Shown here: positions 30,150-37,633 of the stretch, in pieces
Numbering within the stretch: the stretch's first letter is position 1
Layout of the letters: each line of letters starts with the position of its first letter
Origin: a virus
Virus record (IMG/VR): IMGVR_UViG_3300010354_007935
Location: 1-46,283 of that record
DNA: 46,283 nt
Direction: 5' to 3' (one strand)
Position numbers and translations under genes: made by a program
Notes under the pieces: model-generated
The model's input: only the letters and a program-made list of their open reading frames with translations
The model's database searches: none
What the model was told of the DNA's origin: nothing

Positions 30150-30152
30150 CAA
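30124..30152 (-). promoter_or_regulatory. Sigma70-like promoter for dnaJ
   Basis: Minus-strand -35 TTGACA (30147-30152) and -10 TATTAT (30124-30129) are 17 bases apart. The -35 forms half of TTGAC-AG-GTCAA, a short palindrome that could be an operator. Confidence 0.72.
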
Positions 30153-30161
30153 CCAGAAAAA

Positions 30162-30362
30162 TTATTTTTTCTCTGGTACTTTTTCGCCTTCTACTTTCTT
30201 ATGTACTTTGATTTTTTTACAAATTTGTACAGGCTTGCCGTCCTTACCGTTTACAACTTTACCGGCTTTGTCCTTTTTGTCTTCGCAGACTTCTTTCATT
30301 TCGCCACCAGCAAATGCTGTACTAGCTACACATAATGCTAAAAGTGCTAATATTTTTTTCAT
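30162..30362 (-). CDS. Small secreted (periplasmic) protein
   Basis: The 66-residue protein has a textbook signal peptide: MKK followed by a hydrophobic run ending STAFA, with signal peptidase I cleavage expected near residue 18. The mature part (about 48 residues) is Lys-rich and has two cysteines that may form a disulfide in the periplasm. It is the last gene of the lysis block, ten bases after the holin gene. A periplasmic or lysis-related role is possible, but nothing more specific can be said. Confidence 0.75.
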   Translation of the reverse strand: MKKILALLALCVASTAFAGGEMKEVCEDKKDKAGKVVNGKDGKPVQICKKIKVHKKVEGEKVPEKK

Positions 30363-30372
30363 TTTAATTTCC

Positions 30373-30927
30373 TTAAATTAATGGTTGAGGTTCATCTGGA
30401 ACCATTTTCTTACCACTAGCAGTTGTGGCTATTGGTGTTGTCCCCCAACTTGGTGCTGGTGCAAAACTCGTGTTTGGTGCTGTCGCTGTCGGACTAGGTA
30501 TGCCTCCAAAGCCGCCTGCGCCAAAGCCTCCTGGGGTGCTTGGTGCTCCGAAACTTGTCTGAGCTGGTGCCTGGAAACCGCCTGTTGTTGGTCCAGGAGT
30601 GCCAAATGCTGTTGGGCTACCTGATCCCATTGGTTGTAAGCCGCCATTGTTTGCGCCTCCTAATTTTTCTTGTGTTCGGCCAAATGCCGCAATGCCTAAA
30701 ACTGCGCCCATTGCAATATGGAATAATCCAGCACCTTGTAGTGTTAATGGATTCCATTGTGTAATAGGACTATGAGTCATTGTTTGTAATAAACTCCATA
30801 AGACTGGAAATATTACCATGTCCATTGTACAGACTAGCATATACATCCAGCCCATCATTGGACGCCACTTACTATTCATCCAATCTTCTTTCTTTTGTTC
30901 GCTTGCGCTCTTAACTGCTTCGCTCAT
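30373..30927 (-). CDS. Holin-like membrane protein
   Basis: The 184-residue protein resembles the three-helix holin group. An N-terminal amphipathic segment with KWRPMMGWMYMLVCTMDM, a membrane helix about 25-47, the motif ITQWNPLTLQGAGLFHIAMG and a second helix about 65-82 (AVLGIAAFGRT) match it. The C-terminal 100 residues are Gly/Pro/Thr-rich and probably unstructured, longer than in most holins. Holins open the inner membrane at the end of infection, allowing endolysin out. The endolysin and spanins lie a few genes upstream on the same transcript, which supports the role. Confidence 0.75.
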   Translation of the reverse strand: MSEAVKSASEQKKEDWMNSKWRPMMGWMYMLVCTMDMVIFPVLWSLLQTMTHSPITQWNPLTLQGAGLFHIAMGAVLGIAAFGRTQEKLGGANNGGLQPMGSGSPTAFGTPGPTTGGFQAPAQTSFGAPSTPGGFGAGGFGGIPSPTATAPNTSFAPAPSWGTTPIATTASGKKMVPDEPQPLI

Positions 30928-30945
30928 TGTTCGCTCCTATATATT

Positions 30946-31824
30946 TTATAACCCTAACTTTTTCAAAGCATCTTTTGCCATCTTGATGCCTTCTTCTGCC
31001 GCTTTAGCATCGGGTCCTGCACTTGCACCTTTGGGTAGCACACCTTCGCAGATCAGTGTGGCTACAATTGGTGCAATACCCGAACTTACAGCAACACCAA
31101 CACCTGCAGGAGTGCCCCATAGTACTGGATTACTGATTGTAGTGTTAATAGAGTTTGCTAGGCAATTAAACATTAAATTCTTATTAACCTGTCCCTTAAC
31201 ACCGGGAATTAAGAATAAACCTTCATTAATGATGTAAGCAATAGAGCAGCTTAATGCCATAGTCTGTGCTTTAGTAACTTGTTTACCTGCTTGACTTGCA
31301 AACCATGCTGCCCATGTCATGCTGGCCGCAGTTGAATTAACTGTGCCTGGATCTGCTGGAGCTGGCTTTGGAGTAAAGTATGCAACAATGCCAATGGTTA
31401 ATCCTGTGGTCAAACCAATGCGACAAGCATTGGCATCTAACCAAGCATACGCATCTTCAGCGGCCTTTTGTACAGCTTCGGCACCTTCACTATATACATC
31501 AACTGCAAACTTACTTCCTTGCTTCCATTCGTCACTGGCAACATTAATGCCTTGCTTGGCCGCCTCTTCAGTTGTCTTTGCTACAGTATTAGCAACACTG
31601 ACAGTAACGGCTGCTGTATCTTTCGCTAGGCTTTCTGCATAACTGTAAGCATCTGTTGCAGCTTTGCTAGCATCCTTGTAAACATCTGTTGCAGTTTTTT
31701 CAATTGCCTTGCCTGCATCGTTGGCAGTTTTTTCAATTGCCTTGCCTGCATCGTTAAACGCCTTACCGATATCTTTTGTGCTAGGCATTTTTGGCGCCTT
31801 AACTTTTGGCATTTTAATTCCCAT
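30946..31824 (-). CDS. Membrane-associated protein with 11-residue helical repeats
   Basis: The 292-residue protein starts with a Lys/Pro-rich segment, then long amphipathic Ala/Lys helices (about 18-125) built partly of 11-residue units such as NDAGKAIEKTA in tandem, and then hydrophobic segments near 137-152, 190-205 and 225-255 that may span or lie on the membrane. The amphipathic undecad-like repeats resemble those of membrane- or lipid-surface-binding proteins. It lies between the holin and a DUF4337 protein in the lysis block. The function is unknown; assisting membrane disruption is inference. Confidence 0.72.
   Translation of the reverse strand: MGIKMPKVKAPKMPSTKDIGKAFNDAGKAIEKTANDAGKAIEKTATDVYKDASKAATDAYSYAESLAKDTAAVTVSVANTVAKTTEEAAKQGINVASDEWKQGSKFAVDVYSEGAEAVQKAAEDAYAWLDANACRIGLTTGLTIGIVAYFTPKPAPADPGTVNSTAASMTWAAWFASQAGKQVTKAQTMALSCSIAYIINEGLFLIPGVKGQVNKNLMFNCLANSINTTISNPVLWGTPAGVGVAVSSGIAPIVATLICEGVLPKGASAGPDAKAAEEGIKMAKDALKKLGL
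31691..31756 (-). repeat. 33-base tandem duplication in the membrane-protein gene
   Basis: Two adjacent 33-base units (31691-31723 and 31724-31756) differ at one base only. Each encodes the 11-residue unit NDAGKAIEKTA. The near-identity points to a recent duplication of a helical repeat. Confidence 0.9.
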
Positions 31825-31839
31825 GATTATTTTCCTTTG

Positions 31840-32403
31840 TTACATGAATAAAAATAGGCCTTGGGCACTTAATAATAACCCTACACCTGCTACTACAAAA
31901 CTTCCCCAAAACATTGGCATACTAACTGCTAAAATACTTGCAGATAAAACAACAATAGCTAATTGATATGCTGTACTTGCATAGCCAATCCACGGACTAG
32001 ACTTTTTAGCTTCTTCACGTGCTGCTTCCATTTCTCTTGCCTTGACAGCAATTTCTTTCTTGTCAGCATCCATGCGCTCTTTTTCTGCCATAAACTCTGC
32101 TTTTAATTTTGGATCGTTAGTTGTCTTAGCGGCAATTTCGTAGCTAACGCCACGCCCTGCTTTGGCTTGATACTGTGCCCATGTATTATTAGCACCTAGT
32201 GTGTTATTAAGAACTGTAGAACTTAACTTGCCACCATACCATGCGTTTACTGCTAGTAACAAAGCAAATACGGAAATAACCATACCTGCTTTGTCTTTTA
32301 GCTTTGCTTCACGCTCGCTACGTGAACCTACTGGTGGTTTTGGTGCATCCGGGTCTTTAGGTTCTTTATTAATTAACTTTAAAATTGTATCTACTGCGCT
32401 CAT
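31840..32403 (-). CDS. DUF4337-like membrane protein
   Basis: The 187-residue protein has one membrane helix near residues 40-56 (MVISVFALLLAVNAWYG), a charged helical middle with the pattern NNTWAQYQAK and a coiled-coil-like KERMDADKKEIAVKAREME, and two C-terminal membrane helices (about 143-185). This layout is that of DUF4337 proteins, whose function is unknown. Both the soluble coiled coil and its place beside endolysin, spanin and holin genes suggest an envelope role during lysis. Confidence 0.75.
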   Translation of the reverse strand: MSAVDTILKLINKEPKDPDAPKPPVGSRSEREAKLKDKAGMVISVFALLLAVNAWYGGKLSSTVLNNTLGANNTWAQYQAKAGRGVSYEIAAKTTNDPKLKAEFMAEKERMDADKKEIAVKAREMEAAREEAKKSSPWIGYASTAYQLAIVVLSASILAVSMPMFWGSFVVAGVGLLLSAQGLFLFM

Positions 32404-32414
32404 TCATCGCTCCT

Positions 32415-32636
32415 TTAAAATCCGAATATGTTTTTCTTTGGCTCTACTAAGAATTTTTCTGCAATTGCAGCACCTTTTGCTCTTATGTGAGGATCTGGGC
32501 TAGTTAGCATTTCGTTTATTAGTGCAGTCTTAGCCATTTTTTCCATTGTTTGATCTTTAGATATAGATTTTTGTACTTCTGGATTCGTGGCACATCCCGA
32601 CAGTAATAATGCTGAGATAATTATTGCAATTTTCAT
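32415..32636 (-). CDS. Small lipoprotein
   Basis: The 73-residue protein has a signal peptide ending in the lipobox LLSGC, with lipid attachment expected at Cys15. The mature part is a short charged helix region with no recognised domain. Its start overlaps the o-spanin stop by ATGA (32633-32636). It is a second lipoprotein in the lysis block; it could be an additional outer-membrane component or a lysis modulator. Which of the two lipoproteins is the true o-spanin is inferred from adjacency to the i-spanin. Confidence 0.78.
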   Translation of the reverse strand: MKIAIIISALLLSGCATNPEVQKSISKDQTMEKMAKTALINEMLTSPDPHIRAKGAAIAEKFLVEPKKNIFGF

Positions 32637-32899
32637 TTTACGCTTTCGTATATTTTCTTTTGGGCCTCATACCATTCTTGCCAACCTTCTACTTTAGTTG
32701 AGCATTCATAATATAGTGTATAGTTATGGACTACTACTTTTAACATTTCTGTTATGGCCACTTTATCGCCTTCGATCTTTCTTAGGTTTTCGCATTTTTC
32801 TTTTAGTGCTTGCGGGACTTCTGGAAACTTAGGTTTAACAGGAACCGGTGTTGAACAAGCTACTAAGAACACAGTTAGCAGTATTGTAAGATATTTCAT
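32633..32899 (-). CDS. Probable o-spanin lipoprotein
   Basis: The 88-residue protein starts with a signal peptide and lipobox LVACS (Cys15), followed by a Pro-rich segment (PVPVKPKFPEVP) and a helical C-terminus. These are the features of Rz1-like outer-membrane spanins. It directly follows and overlaps the i-spanin candidate by ATGA at 32896-32899. Together, i-spanin and o-spanin would bridge the periplasm and fuse the two membranes at lysis. The Pro-rich stretch is typical, but it is longer than many o-spanins. Confidence 0.75.
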   Translation of the reverse strand: MKYLTILLTVFLVACSTPVPVKPKFPEVPQALKEKCENLRKIEGDKVAITEMLKVVVHNYTLYYECSTKVEGWQEWYEAQKKIYESVK

Positions 32900-33372
32900 T
32901 TCTTACCCTCCGCTGCTTTGTTCATTTCTGTTGCTGTATTATGTAGGTCAATAATTTCTTTTGGAACAGGGCATTGTTCAATGTATTTGACGATTTCTTC
33001 TTTTTTAACTACTTCTCTATCAATATATGTGACAATGTCTTTGCCCTTTTCTTTAATTATTTTTGTTTTTTCGACAACACGTTCTTGTATTTCTACATTT
33101 TTATTATTGGCCTGCTCTTCGGCTACTTTTAGTTTGGCTTCTAATTCTGCTACTTTTGCCTGCCACTTGGCTTCGTTAGCAACACCGCCTTCCATCCATA
33201 TGCCCAATAATAAAACTACAAAACCTATTATTTTTAATGGTATGTTATATTGACTAATAAACGGAATTCGTTTGAGGAACCAAGACGCTATCAATGCAAT
33301 TGCCCCTGTAATGGTCACAACATGCCAGAACCAGTCGGGTAATAAAGACAACATCCACGTAATCTGCCACAT
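32896..33372 (-). CDS. Probable i-spanin (Rz-like)
   Basis: The 158-residue protein has two hydrophobic segments (about 14-35 and 45-61) and then a long coiled coil (about 68-130, VAELEAKLKVAEEQANNKN and onwards) ending in a short tail with VPKEIIDLHNTATE. Inner-membrane anchoring plus a periplasmic coiled coil is the i-spanin layout; having two rather than one hydrophobic segments is slightly unusual. It sits between the endolysin and the o-spanin lipoprotein, as expected for a lysis cassette. Confidence 0.75.
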   Translation of the reverse strand: MWQITWMLSLLPDWFWHVVTITGAIALIASWFLKRIPFISQYNIPLKIIGFVVLLLGIWMEGGVANEAKWQAKVAELEAKLKVAEEQANNKNVEIQERVVEKTKIIKEKGKDIVTYIDREVVKKEEIVKYIEQCPVPKEIIDLHNTATEMNKAAEGKK

Positions 33373-33373
33373 T

Positions 33374-34009
33374 TTAGTGTGCCCCTAAAACATGTAAGGC
33401 GTGATTGTAATGTTTAATTCTATCATCTAAGCCTAATGTTCCGCCGTTAATTCGTTTTGTTAGTGTTAGCATATCTCCACTATCTGCCCACTGATTTAAG
33501 TTATTAGCTTCCCAGAACCAAGCGGCGCTCTGTACGCAACCCTCAAACGTTGTTAAGTGTTCGCTAGCCTCGTCTAGACTAATTTCTAAACTCTGTGCAT
33601 AACGTTCGTAGTTGCTCTTACCAGTCAGCTGTATTAGACCACGTCCGCAGAACTTCCAACCATCGCCCGACTCTTCTGGACCGTTTCCCATACGATTAGC
33701 ATATGCTCTGTTAGCAATACGTTCTGGTTGTTTTTCATATGCTTTAGCAGTAGCCATGTCTGGAAAGTAGCGAGGCCACACACGCATTAGGCTTTCTGCT
33801 TTATAATTTAAATTTTCTTTTATTGCACGATAGCCGCCTGACTCGTGTGCAGTTTGTGCTAAGAAAGCAGCTACACGAGGTGTTGTGTTAATATCATAAT
33901 CTGGTAATATTTGGCAAAGTGCCTCGTACCAGTGATCAGCATAAGGATTTTTACCAATTATTGCTGTAAATTTATCTAACGTAAAATCAAAATCAAATCC
34001 TTGTGACAT
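33374..34009 (-). CDS. GH19 chitinase-type endolysin
   Basis: The endolysin cuts peptidoglycan glycan strands to release progeny. The 211-residue protein has the GH19 core: AAFLAQTAHESGGY with the proposed catalytic Glu56, ENLNYKAE with a second acid, and the substrate-cleft motif GRGLIQLTGKSNY (about 138-150). There is no signal peptide, so it needs the holin. It forms a TAATG stop-start with the gene upstream and precedes the spanin pair. Length matches single-domain phage GH19 enzymes. Confidence 0.93.
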   Translation of the reverse strand: MSQGFDFDFTLDKFTAIIGKNPYADHWYEALCQILPDYDINTTPRVAAFLAQTAHESGGYRAIKENLNYKAESLMRVWPRYFPDMATAKAYEKQPERIANRAYANRMGNGPEESGDGWKFCGRGLIQLTGKSNYERYAQSLEISLDEASEHLTTFEGCVQSAAWFWEANNLNQWADSGDMLTLTKRINGGTLGLDDRIKHYNHALHVLGAH

Positions 34010-34740
34010 TATTGTTTCCTCTCTAGTGCTACTGCCCAGTTATTTCTTTCAAAGATAAAGGTATCTTTTACTTTTGTGATGTTGTAATTTCCAATGTATT
34101 TTGTTAGGAAAAGAATTTCGCTCACATGTTTACTTTCTAACATAATTGGACCTTGAATTTGATTGTAAACAAACTCTTTTGGCCCGCTTTCAATGATATT
34201 AAACTTTACAACATCTCCGGCGTTTCTTTTAAAAGTTATAGTTTCGTCGACAACATCTAATTCATCAACAGAACTATTGCTAAAGAAATTACTAAAGTTG
34301 TTAAAACTATTCCTGTCTGTTGCAAGTTCGTAATCTTTTTCATTAGTTGGAATATATTTTTCTAAATTTTCTAGTGTAGCCTCTATACTTTTAAAACTTT
34401 TAAAATATCGAAATTTTAGTTTATCCATGCCAGTAATTTTTTCAATACCGTCAAGCATTTCTCTAATTTCTTTTGCAATGTGTCGTGTTCTTTCTAATTC
34501 GACAAACACTTTGTAAGTTCCGTCATCAGTTTCGCCCGAACTTACATCGGCATCAACCACAAATTCAAAACCCATCTCGATAAAATTTTCTAGATCCTTA
34601 GCAGGATCTTCACCTTCAACAGTAAAACTTATAACAGCAATGTCGGCGTCGTTACCTATTTTACTTTTGTAAGAATCAACTTCAAACACTTTTTTAACAA
34701 AGTGTCTTAGATCTGCTGCACGGAGACTTTCGTTTAACAT
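34009..34740 (-). CDS. Conserved marine T4-like phage protein
   Basis: The 243-residue protein has a pattern I recall as conserved among marine T4-like phages: RHFVKKVFEVDSYKSKIG near the start, VEGEDPAKDLENFIEMG, FVVDADVSSGETDDGTYKVF, and a NNFSNFFSNSS segment. It is mostly acidic, alpha/beta and soluble. No enzyme motif is visible and no function is known. It lies between the other conserved gene and the endolysin on the late transcript. It could be a virion or assembly factor. Confidence 0.8.
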   Translation of the reverse strand: MLNESLRAADLRHFVKKVFEVDSYKSKIGNDADIAVISFTVEGEDPAKDLENFIEMGFEFVVDADVSSGETDDGTYKVFVELERTRHIAKEIREMLDGIEKITGMDKLKFRYFKSFKSIEATLENLEKYIPTNEKDYELATDRNSFNNFSNFFSNSSVDELDVVDETITFKRNAGDVVKFNIIESGPKEFVYNQIQGPIMLESKHVSEILFLTKYIGNYNITKVKDTFIFERNNWAVALERKQ

Positions 34741-34749
34741 TGATAATCC

Positions 34750-35310
34750 TTATGCTGGTGTAGCAGGAGCTGCTCCGGCTGCTGGTGCGCCTGGAGGAGT
34801 TGCTGGAGCCGATGCCACTGGAGCACCAGCCGGCGCGGCAGGTTGACCCGAAACAGGAGGCTTTTTAGTTTCTGTTTCTTCTGCCTTCATCTTAGTCATG
34901 TAACCCTTATAGATATCAAATGCTACTTTTTTAGGCATTTGAATTTCAACTATCCAGATTGGATGTCTATCTAATTTTCCTTTTTTAGTACCTGGACGAA
35001 TGTCCTCGGGAGTTTTAATTTTCCTAGGTTCTACTAAATGACTGCGTTGATATTTTACTTTACAACCTAGTTCTAATAAACGCTTGGCTGCGACAGGATT
35101 AGGCATCTTGTCTTTGGGCCACATAAACCCAGCAGTAATCCAGTGGCGATCCACTTGCGGCCCATAAGCTAATTCGCCATCAAGCCAATTTTCGTATACA
35201 TACAAGTCCATTTCTTCAAAGACACGTTCTACATCTTTAAGAATAGCCAGATTTGTATTGTTTTCGTATAGATCTTCTACATTTCGTAAAACGTCTAATA
35301 TATCGTACAT
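34750..35310 (-). CDS. Conserved phage protein with Pro/Ala-rich tail
   Basis: The 186-residue protein has a conserved N-terminal domain (about 1-145): YVYENWLDGELAYGPQVDRHW, WPKDKMPNPVAAKRL, RPGTKKGKLDRHPIWIVEI and MPKKVAFDIY, recalled from marine T4-like phages. The last 40 residues are Pro/Ala-rich and disordered. The role is unknown. It is the first gene behind the late box at 35338-35344 and thus heads the lysis operon. Confidence 0.8.
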   Translation of the reverse strand: MYDILDVLRNVEDLYENNTNLAILKDVERVFEEMDLYVYENWLDGELAYGPQVDRHWITAGFMWPKDKMPNPVAAKRLLELGCKVKYQRSHLVEPRKIKTPEDIRPGTKKGKLDRHPIWIVEIQMPKKVAFDIYKGYMTKMKAEETETKKPPVSGQPAAPAGAPVASAPATPPGAPAAGAAPATPA

Positions 35311-35337
35311 AGTTAAGATTCCAGATTATGTTGTACT

Positions 35338-35344
35338 TATTTAG
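35338..35344 (-). promoter_or_regulatory. Late-type promoter box CTAAATA
   Basis: Minus-strand GCTAAATAAG lies 28 bases before the ATG at 35310 in a true intergenic region. It matches the CTAAATA late box described for marine T4-like phages and would drive the lysis operon. Confidence 0.6.
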
Positions 35345-35399
35345 CTGGTTTAAAATCATACCGTATCGCTTTGTTTTTCTGTAAAACCTGTAAATAAAG

Positions 35400-35463
35400 T
35401 TGTAGGACCTCTGTAGTTACTGGTGGGTACCTACAAGTCCTACTTTTCTATTAAGAGTAGGAG
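35400..35463 (+). promoter_or_regulatory. phoH leader with alternative RNA stems
   Basis: Three segments can pair in two exclusive ways. State 1: TTGTAGG (35400-35406) with CCTACAA (35430-35436), plus TCCTACT (35438-35444) with AGTAGGA (35456-35462); the second stem covers the AGGAG site (35459-35463). State 2: GTAGGAC (35402-35408) with GTCCTAC (35437-35443), which disrupts both and frees the site. This has the form of an attenuator, riboswitch or thermometer. It matches no riboswitch class I can identify. No convincing sigma70 promoter was found for phoH; GTAAATA near 35391 could be a weak late box. Confidence 0.6.
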
Positions 35464-35472
35464 CACAACTAG

Positions 35473-36189
35473 ATGAGTAAAAGAGTGAAAAAACGCTTTA
35501 CGTCAGAAGTTAAGGTAATTGATTTTCAACCATATCTTCCACAAAAGAAGCAACGTGTAGTAATGTCAGCACGTTCGCCAAATCAAAAAACATACTTACA
35601 AAAACTGCAAAACGAAGAAACTAGCATTGTTTTTGCTATCGGGCCAGCCGGTACAGGCAAAACTATGTTAGCAGTTATGCACGGCATTAAGTTGTATCAG
35701 GAAGGTGTAGTTGATAAAATAGTCGTTACTAGACCCGCCGTTTCCGTAGATGAAGACTTAGGATTTTTGCCAGGTGACCTAAATGAAAAGATGGCACCGT
35801 GGACAAGGCCTATTTTTGATGTTATGGGAGAATATTATAAACAATCAGATATAGCAGAAATGCTAAAGGAAGGTGTTATTGAAATTAGTCCACTAGCCTA
35901 CATGCGAGGCAGAACTTTTAAAAATGCGTATATAGTAGCGGATGAAATGCAGAACGCTACAGTAAATCAAATGAAAATGCTACTAACCCGACTTGGTGAA
36001 GGCTCTAAGATGGTAGTAACAGGTGATTTAGCTCAAGCAGATCGTGTAAACGATAACGGCTTGATTAATTTCTGCAACCTACTCAAGGACAAACAAATGA
36101 AACATATTGACATTGTTCAGTTTGACCATAAAGATATTGAACGCCACGATGCGGTAAAGGAAGTATTATCGATCTACGGTGACTCATAA
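35473..36189 (+). CDS. phoH: PhoH-like P-loop ATPase
   Basis: PhoH proteins are RNA-linked P-loop ATPases common in marine phages, though their role in infection is unsettled. The 238-residue protein has Walker A GPAGTGKT (57-64) and Walker B IVADE (154-158), with the family's VVTRPAVSVDEDLGFLPG and ARxR-like elements. It is a single PhoH domain without an N-terminal PIN domain. It is the only plus-strand gene for more than 30 kb and is divergent from the lysis operon. Its AGGAG ribosome-binding site lies nine bases before the ATG, inside a leader that can fold. It ends at a shared bidirectional terminator. Confidence 0.95.
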   Translation: MSKRVKKRFTSEVKVIDFQPYLPQKKQRVVMSARSPNQKTYLQKLQNEETSIVFAIGPAGTGKTMLAVMHGIKLYQEGVVDKIVVTRPAVSVDEDLGFLPGDLNEKMAPWTRPIFDVMGEYYKQSDIAEMLKEGVIEISPLAYMRGRTFKNAYIVADEMQNATVNQMKMLLTRLGEGSKMVVTGDLAQADRVNDNGLINFCNLLKDKQMKHIDIVQFDHKDIERHDAVKEVLSIYGDS

Positions 36190-36190
36190 T

Positions 36191-36214
36191 AAAAGGGCTC
36201 TTAGGAGCCCTTTT
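36191..36214. terminator. Bidirectional intrinsic terminator between phoH and dCMP deaminase
   Basis: Perfect ten-base-pair stem AAAAGGGCTC / GAGCCCTTTT with loop TTAG. It has an A-tract on one side and a T-tract on the other, so it can stop both transcripts. The right half contains the last codons of the deaminase gene. Confidence 0.85.
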
Positions 36215-36719
36215 CTACTTGTTCAACTTCAATGTTTGATGATTTTAGGAATTTAATTCCTGCATCATCTCTATAAGCAGATCCAAAGTAAACACGCTTT
36301 ATTCCGCTTTGGTATATTAGCTTTGCACATTCCATGCAAGGTGCATGGGTTATAAAAATATCTGCACCTAATCCAGACTCAGAACTTCTAGCTAATTTAG
36401 CAATCGCATTGCTTTCTGCATGAAGGACTTCGGGTTTAGTTTTTAATCCGTATCTGTATTCTTCTTCGGCTTCTTCATTATATTCAACATAAGGAAACCG
36501 CTCGAGAAATTCATCAGGGTCTAACCATCCACCTGCACCTGTGTCCCATACTTTATCCTCGCAGTCGTTATCCCAGCCTGCAGGCATACCATTATAACCG
36601 ATTGAAATAATCCTATCATCTTTTACAATAATAGCACCTACATGCAATCTACGTGCATGACTGAGCTCTGCGAATGTTTCCGCAGTTTTCATGTATGCTT
36701 GCTTAAATTTGTCTTTCAT
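36201..36719 (-). CDS. dCMP deaminase
   Basis: dCMP deaminase makes dUMP for dTTP synthesis. The 172-residue protein has the zinc-dependent deaminase signature: HAESNAI with His100 and catalytic Glu102, and APCMECAKLI with Cys128 and Cys131. N-terminal VGAIIVKDDRIISIGYNGMP is typical of the family. Length agrees with T4 Cd (193) allowing for a short C-terminus. The start overlaps the clamp-loader gene by ATGA. The 3' end is part of the shared terminator. Confidence 0.93.
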   Translation of the reverse strand: MKDKFKQAYMKTAETFAELSHARRLHVGAIIVKDDRIISIGYNGMPAGWDNDCEDKVWDTGAGGWLDPDEFLERFPYVEYNEEAEEEYRYGLKTKPEVLHAESNAIAKLARSSESGLGADIFITHAPCMECAKLIYQSGIKRVYFGSAYRDDAGIKFLKSSNIEVEQVEKGS

Positions 36720-37633
36720 ACTGCCGATAGTTTAATCAATGTTGCTGCCAAATTAATTTCTGGATCCATGACTAGTGTATGATCAACAAGACCTTGTTTG
36801 ATAATAACAATAGCTTTTTCTTGTCTGGCATCATCTCCAAACATTGCAATATTATCATAGAGCCAACGATAAATCTCGTCAATCTCGTCTGGTCTAACTT
36901 GTCCGCATACTAGTTTTCTAGCTTCGGTGATTCGACCTTGTTTAAAAAGTTCAACCATTTTAAACTTATAGTCTTCTACAGCTTCGTCGCCTTTGTTAGG
37001 ACTATGTAGTTCGCCTTCTTGTATATTTTGTTGTACAGTATTAATGGTCTTTCTGAGATCTGGGTAATAGGCTGCAACAAAGTTAGCTAGTGTTTCCACA
37101 TCAAACTTAATTTGTTCTTCGTTAAGTATGTGTTCTACACGTTTAAAAAATTCAAATTGATCAGTTTTTTCAACATGGAATCCTTGGCAACGACTGTGTA
37201 GCGCAGGAATGATTTTGTTAGGATAGTTGCAGGTTAAAATAAACCTAGCGTTTGTATGATATTCTTCCATGACTCCACGAAGCGCAGCCTGTGCGTTAGG
37301 AGACAGATAGTCTGCTTCGTCTAGTAGAACAACCTTGAAAGGACTACCAAACGGAATCATTTGGACAAAATTAATAATTTTATCCCTGACATCGTCTACA
37401 GAGTTTGTTCTACTGGCGTTAATTTCTAAAATATCATGTTCTGATATATCTAACTCGTTAAGTAGAATTTTTGCTAAAGTAGTTTTGCCAATACCTGCAC
37501 TACCGCTAAACAACAAATGCGGAATACTTTGATCCTTTATCCACGTTTCAATTTGCTTTCTTTGTCCTGCATCTCGGAAAACATATCCGTTTATTTTAGA
37601 CGGACGATATTTTTCTACCCATAGTTCTTTCAT
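36716..37633 (-). CDS. 44: Clamp loader ATPase subunit (T4 gp44-like)
   Basis: gp44 forms the AAA+ ATPase core of the clamp loader that opens the gp45 ring. The 305-residue protein has Walker A GSAGIGKT (44-51), Walker B LLDEAD (103-108), the sensor TCNY (134-137) and the clamp-loader SRC motif (147-149), followed by the C-terminal collar helices. Length matches T4 gp44 (319). A gp62 homologue was not recognised here; the small gene directly upstream (37630-37860) is in the position where T4-like genomes often place other loader parts, but it is too short and different for gp62. Confidence 0.94.
   Translation of the reverse strand: MKELWVEKYRPSKINGYVFRDAGQRKQIETWIKDQSIPHLLFSGSAGIGKTTLAKILLNELDISEHDILEINASRTNSVDDVRDKIINFVQMIPFGSPFKVVLLDEADYLSPNAQAALRGVMEEYHTNARFILTCNYPNKIIPALHSRCQGFHVEKTDQFEFFKRVEHILNEEQIKFDVETLANFVAAYYPDLRKTINTVQQNIQEGELHSPNKGDEAVEDYKFKMVELFKQGRITEARKLVCGQVRPDEIDEIYRWLYDNIAMFGDDARQEKAIVIIKQGLVDHTLVMDPEINLAATLIKLSAV

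Noticed and set aside
35400-35463. preQ1 or glutamine-type riboswitch upstream of phoH
   Set aside because: The conserved bases of those classes as I remember them are not present; only the generic alternative-stem layout is kept.
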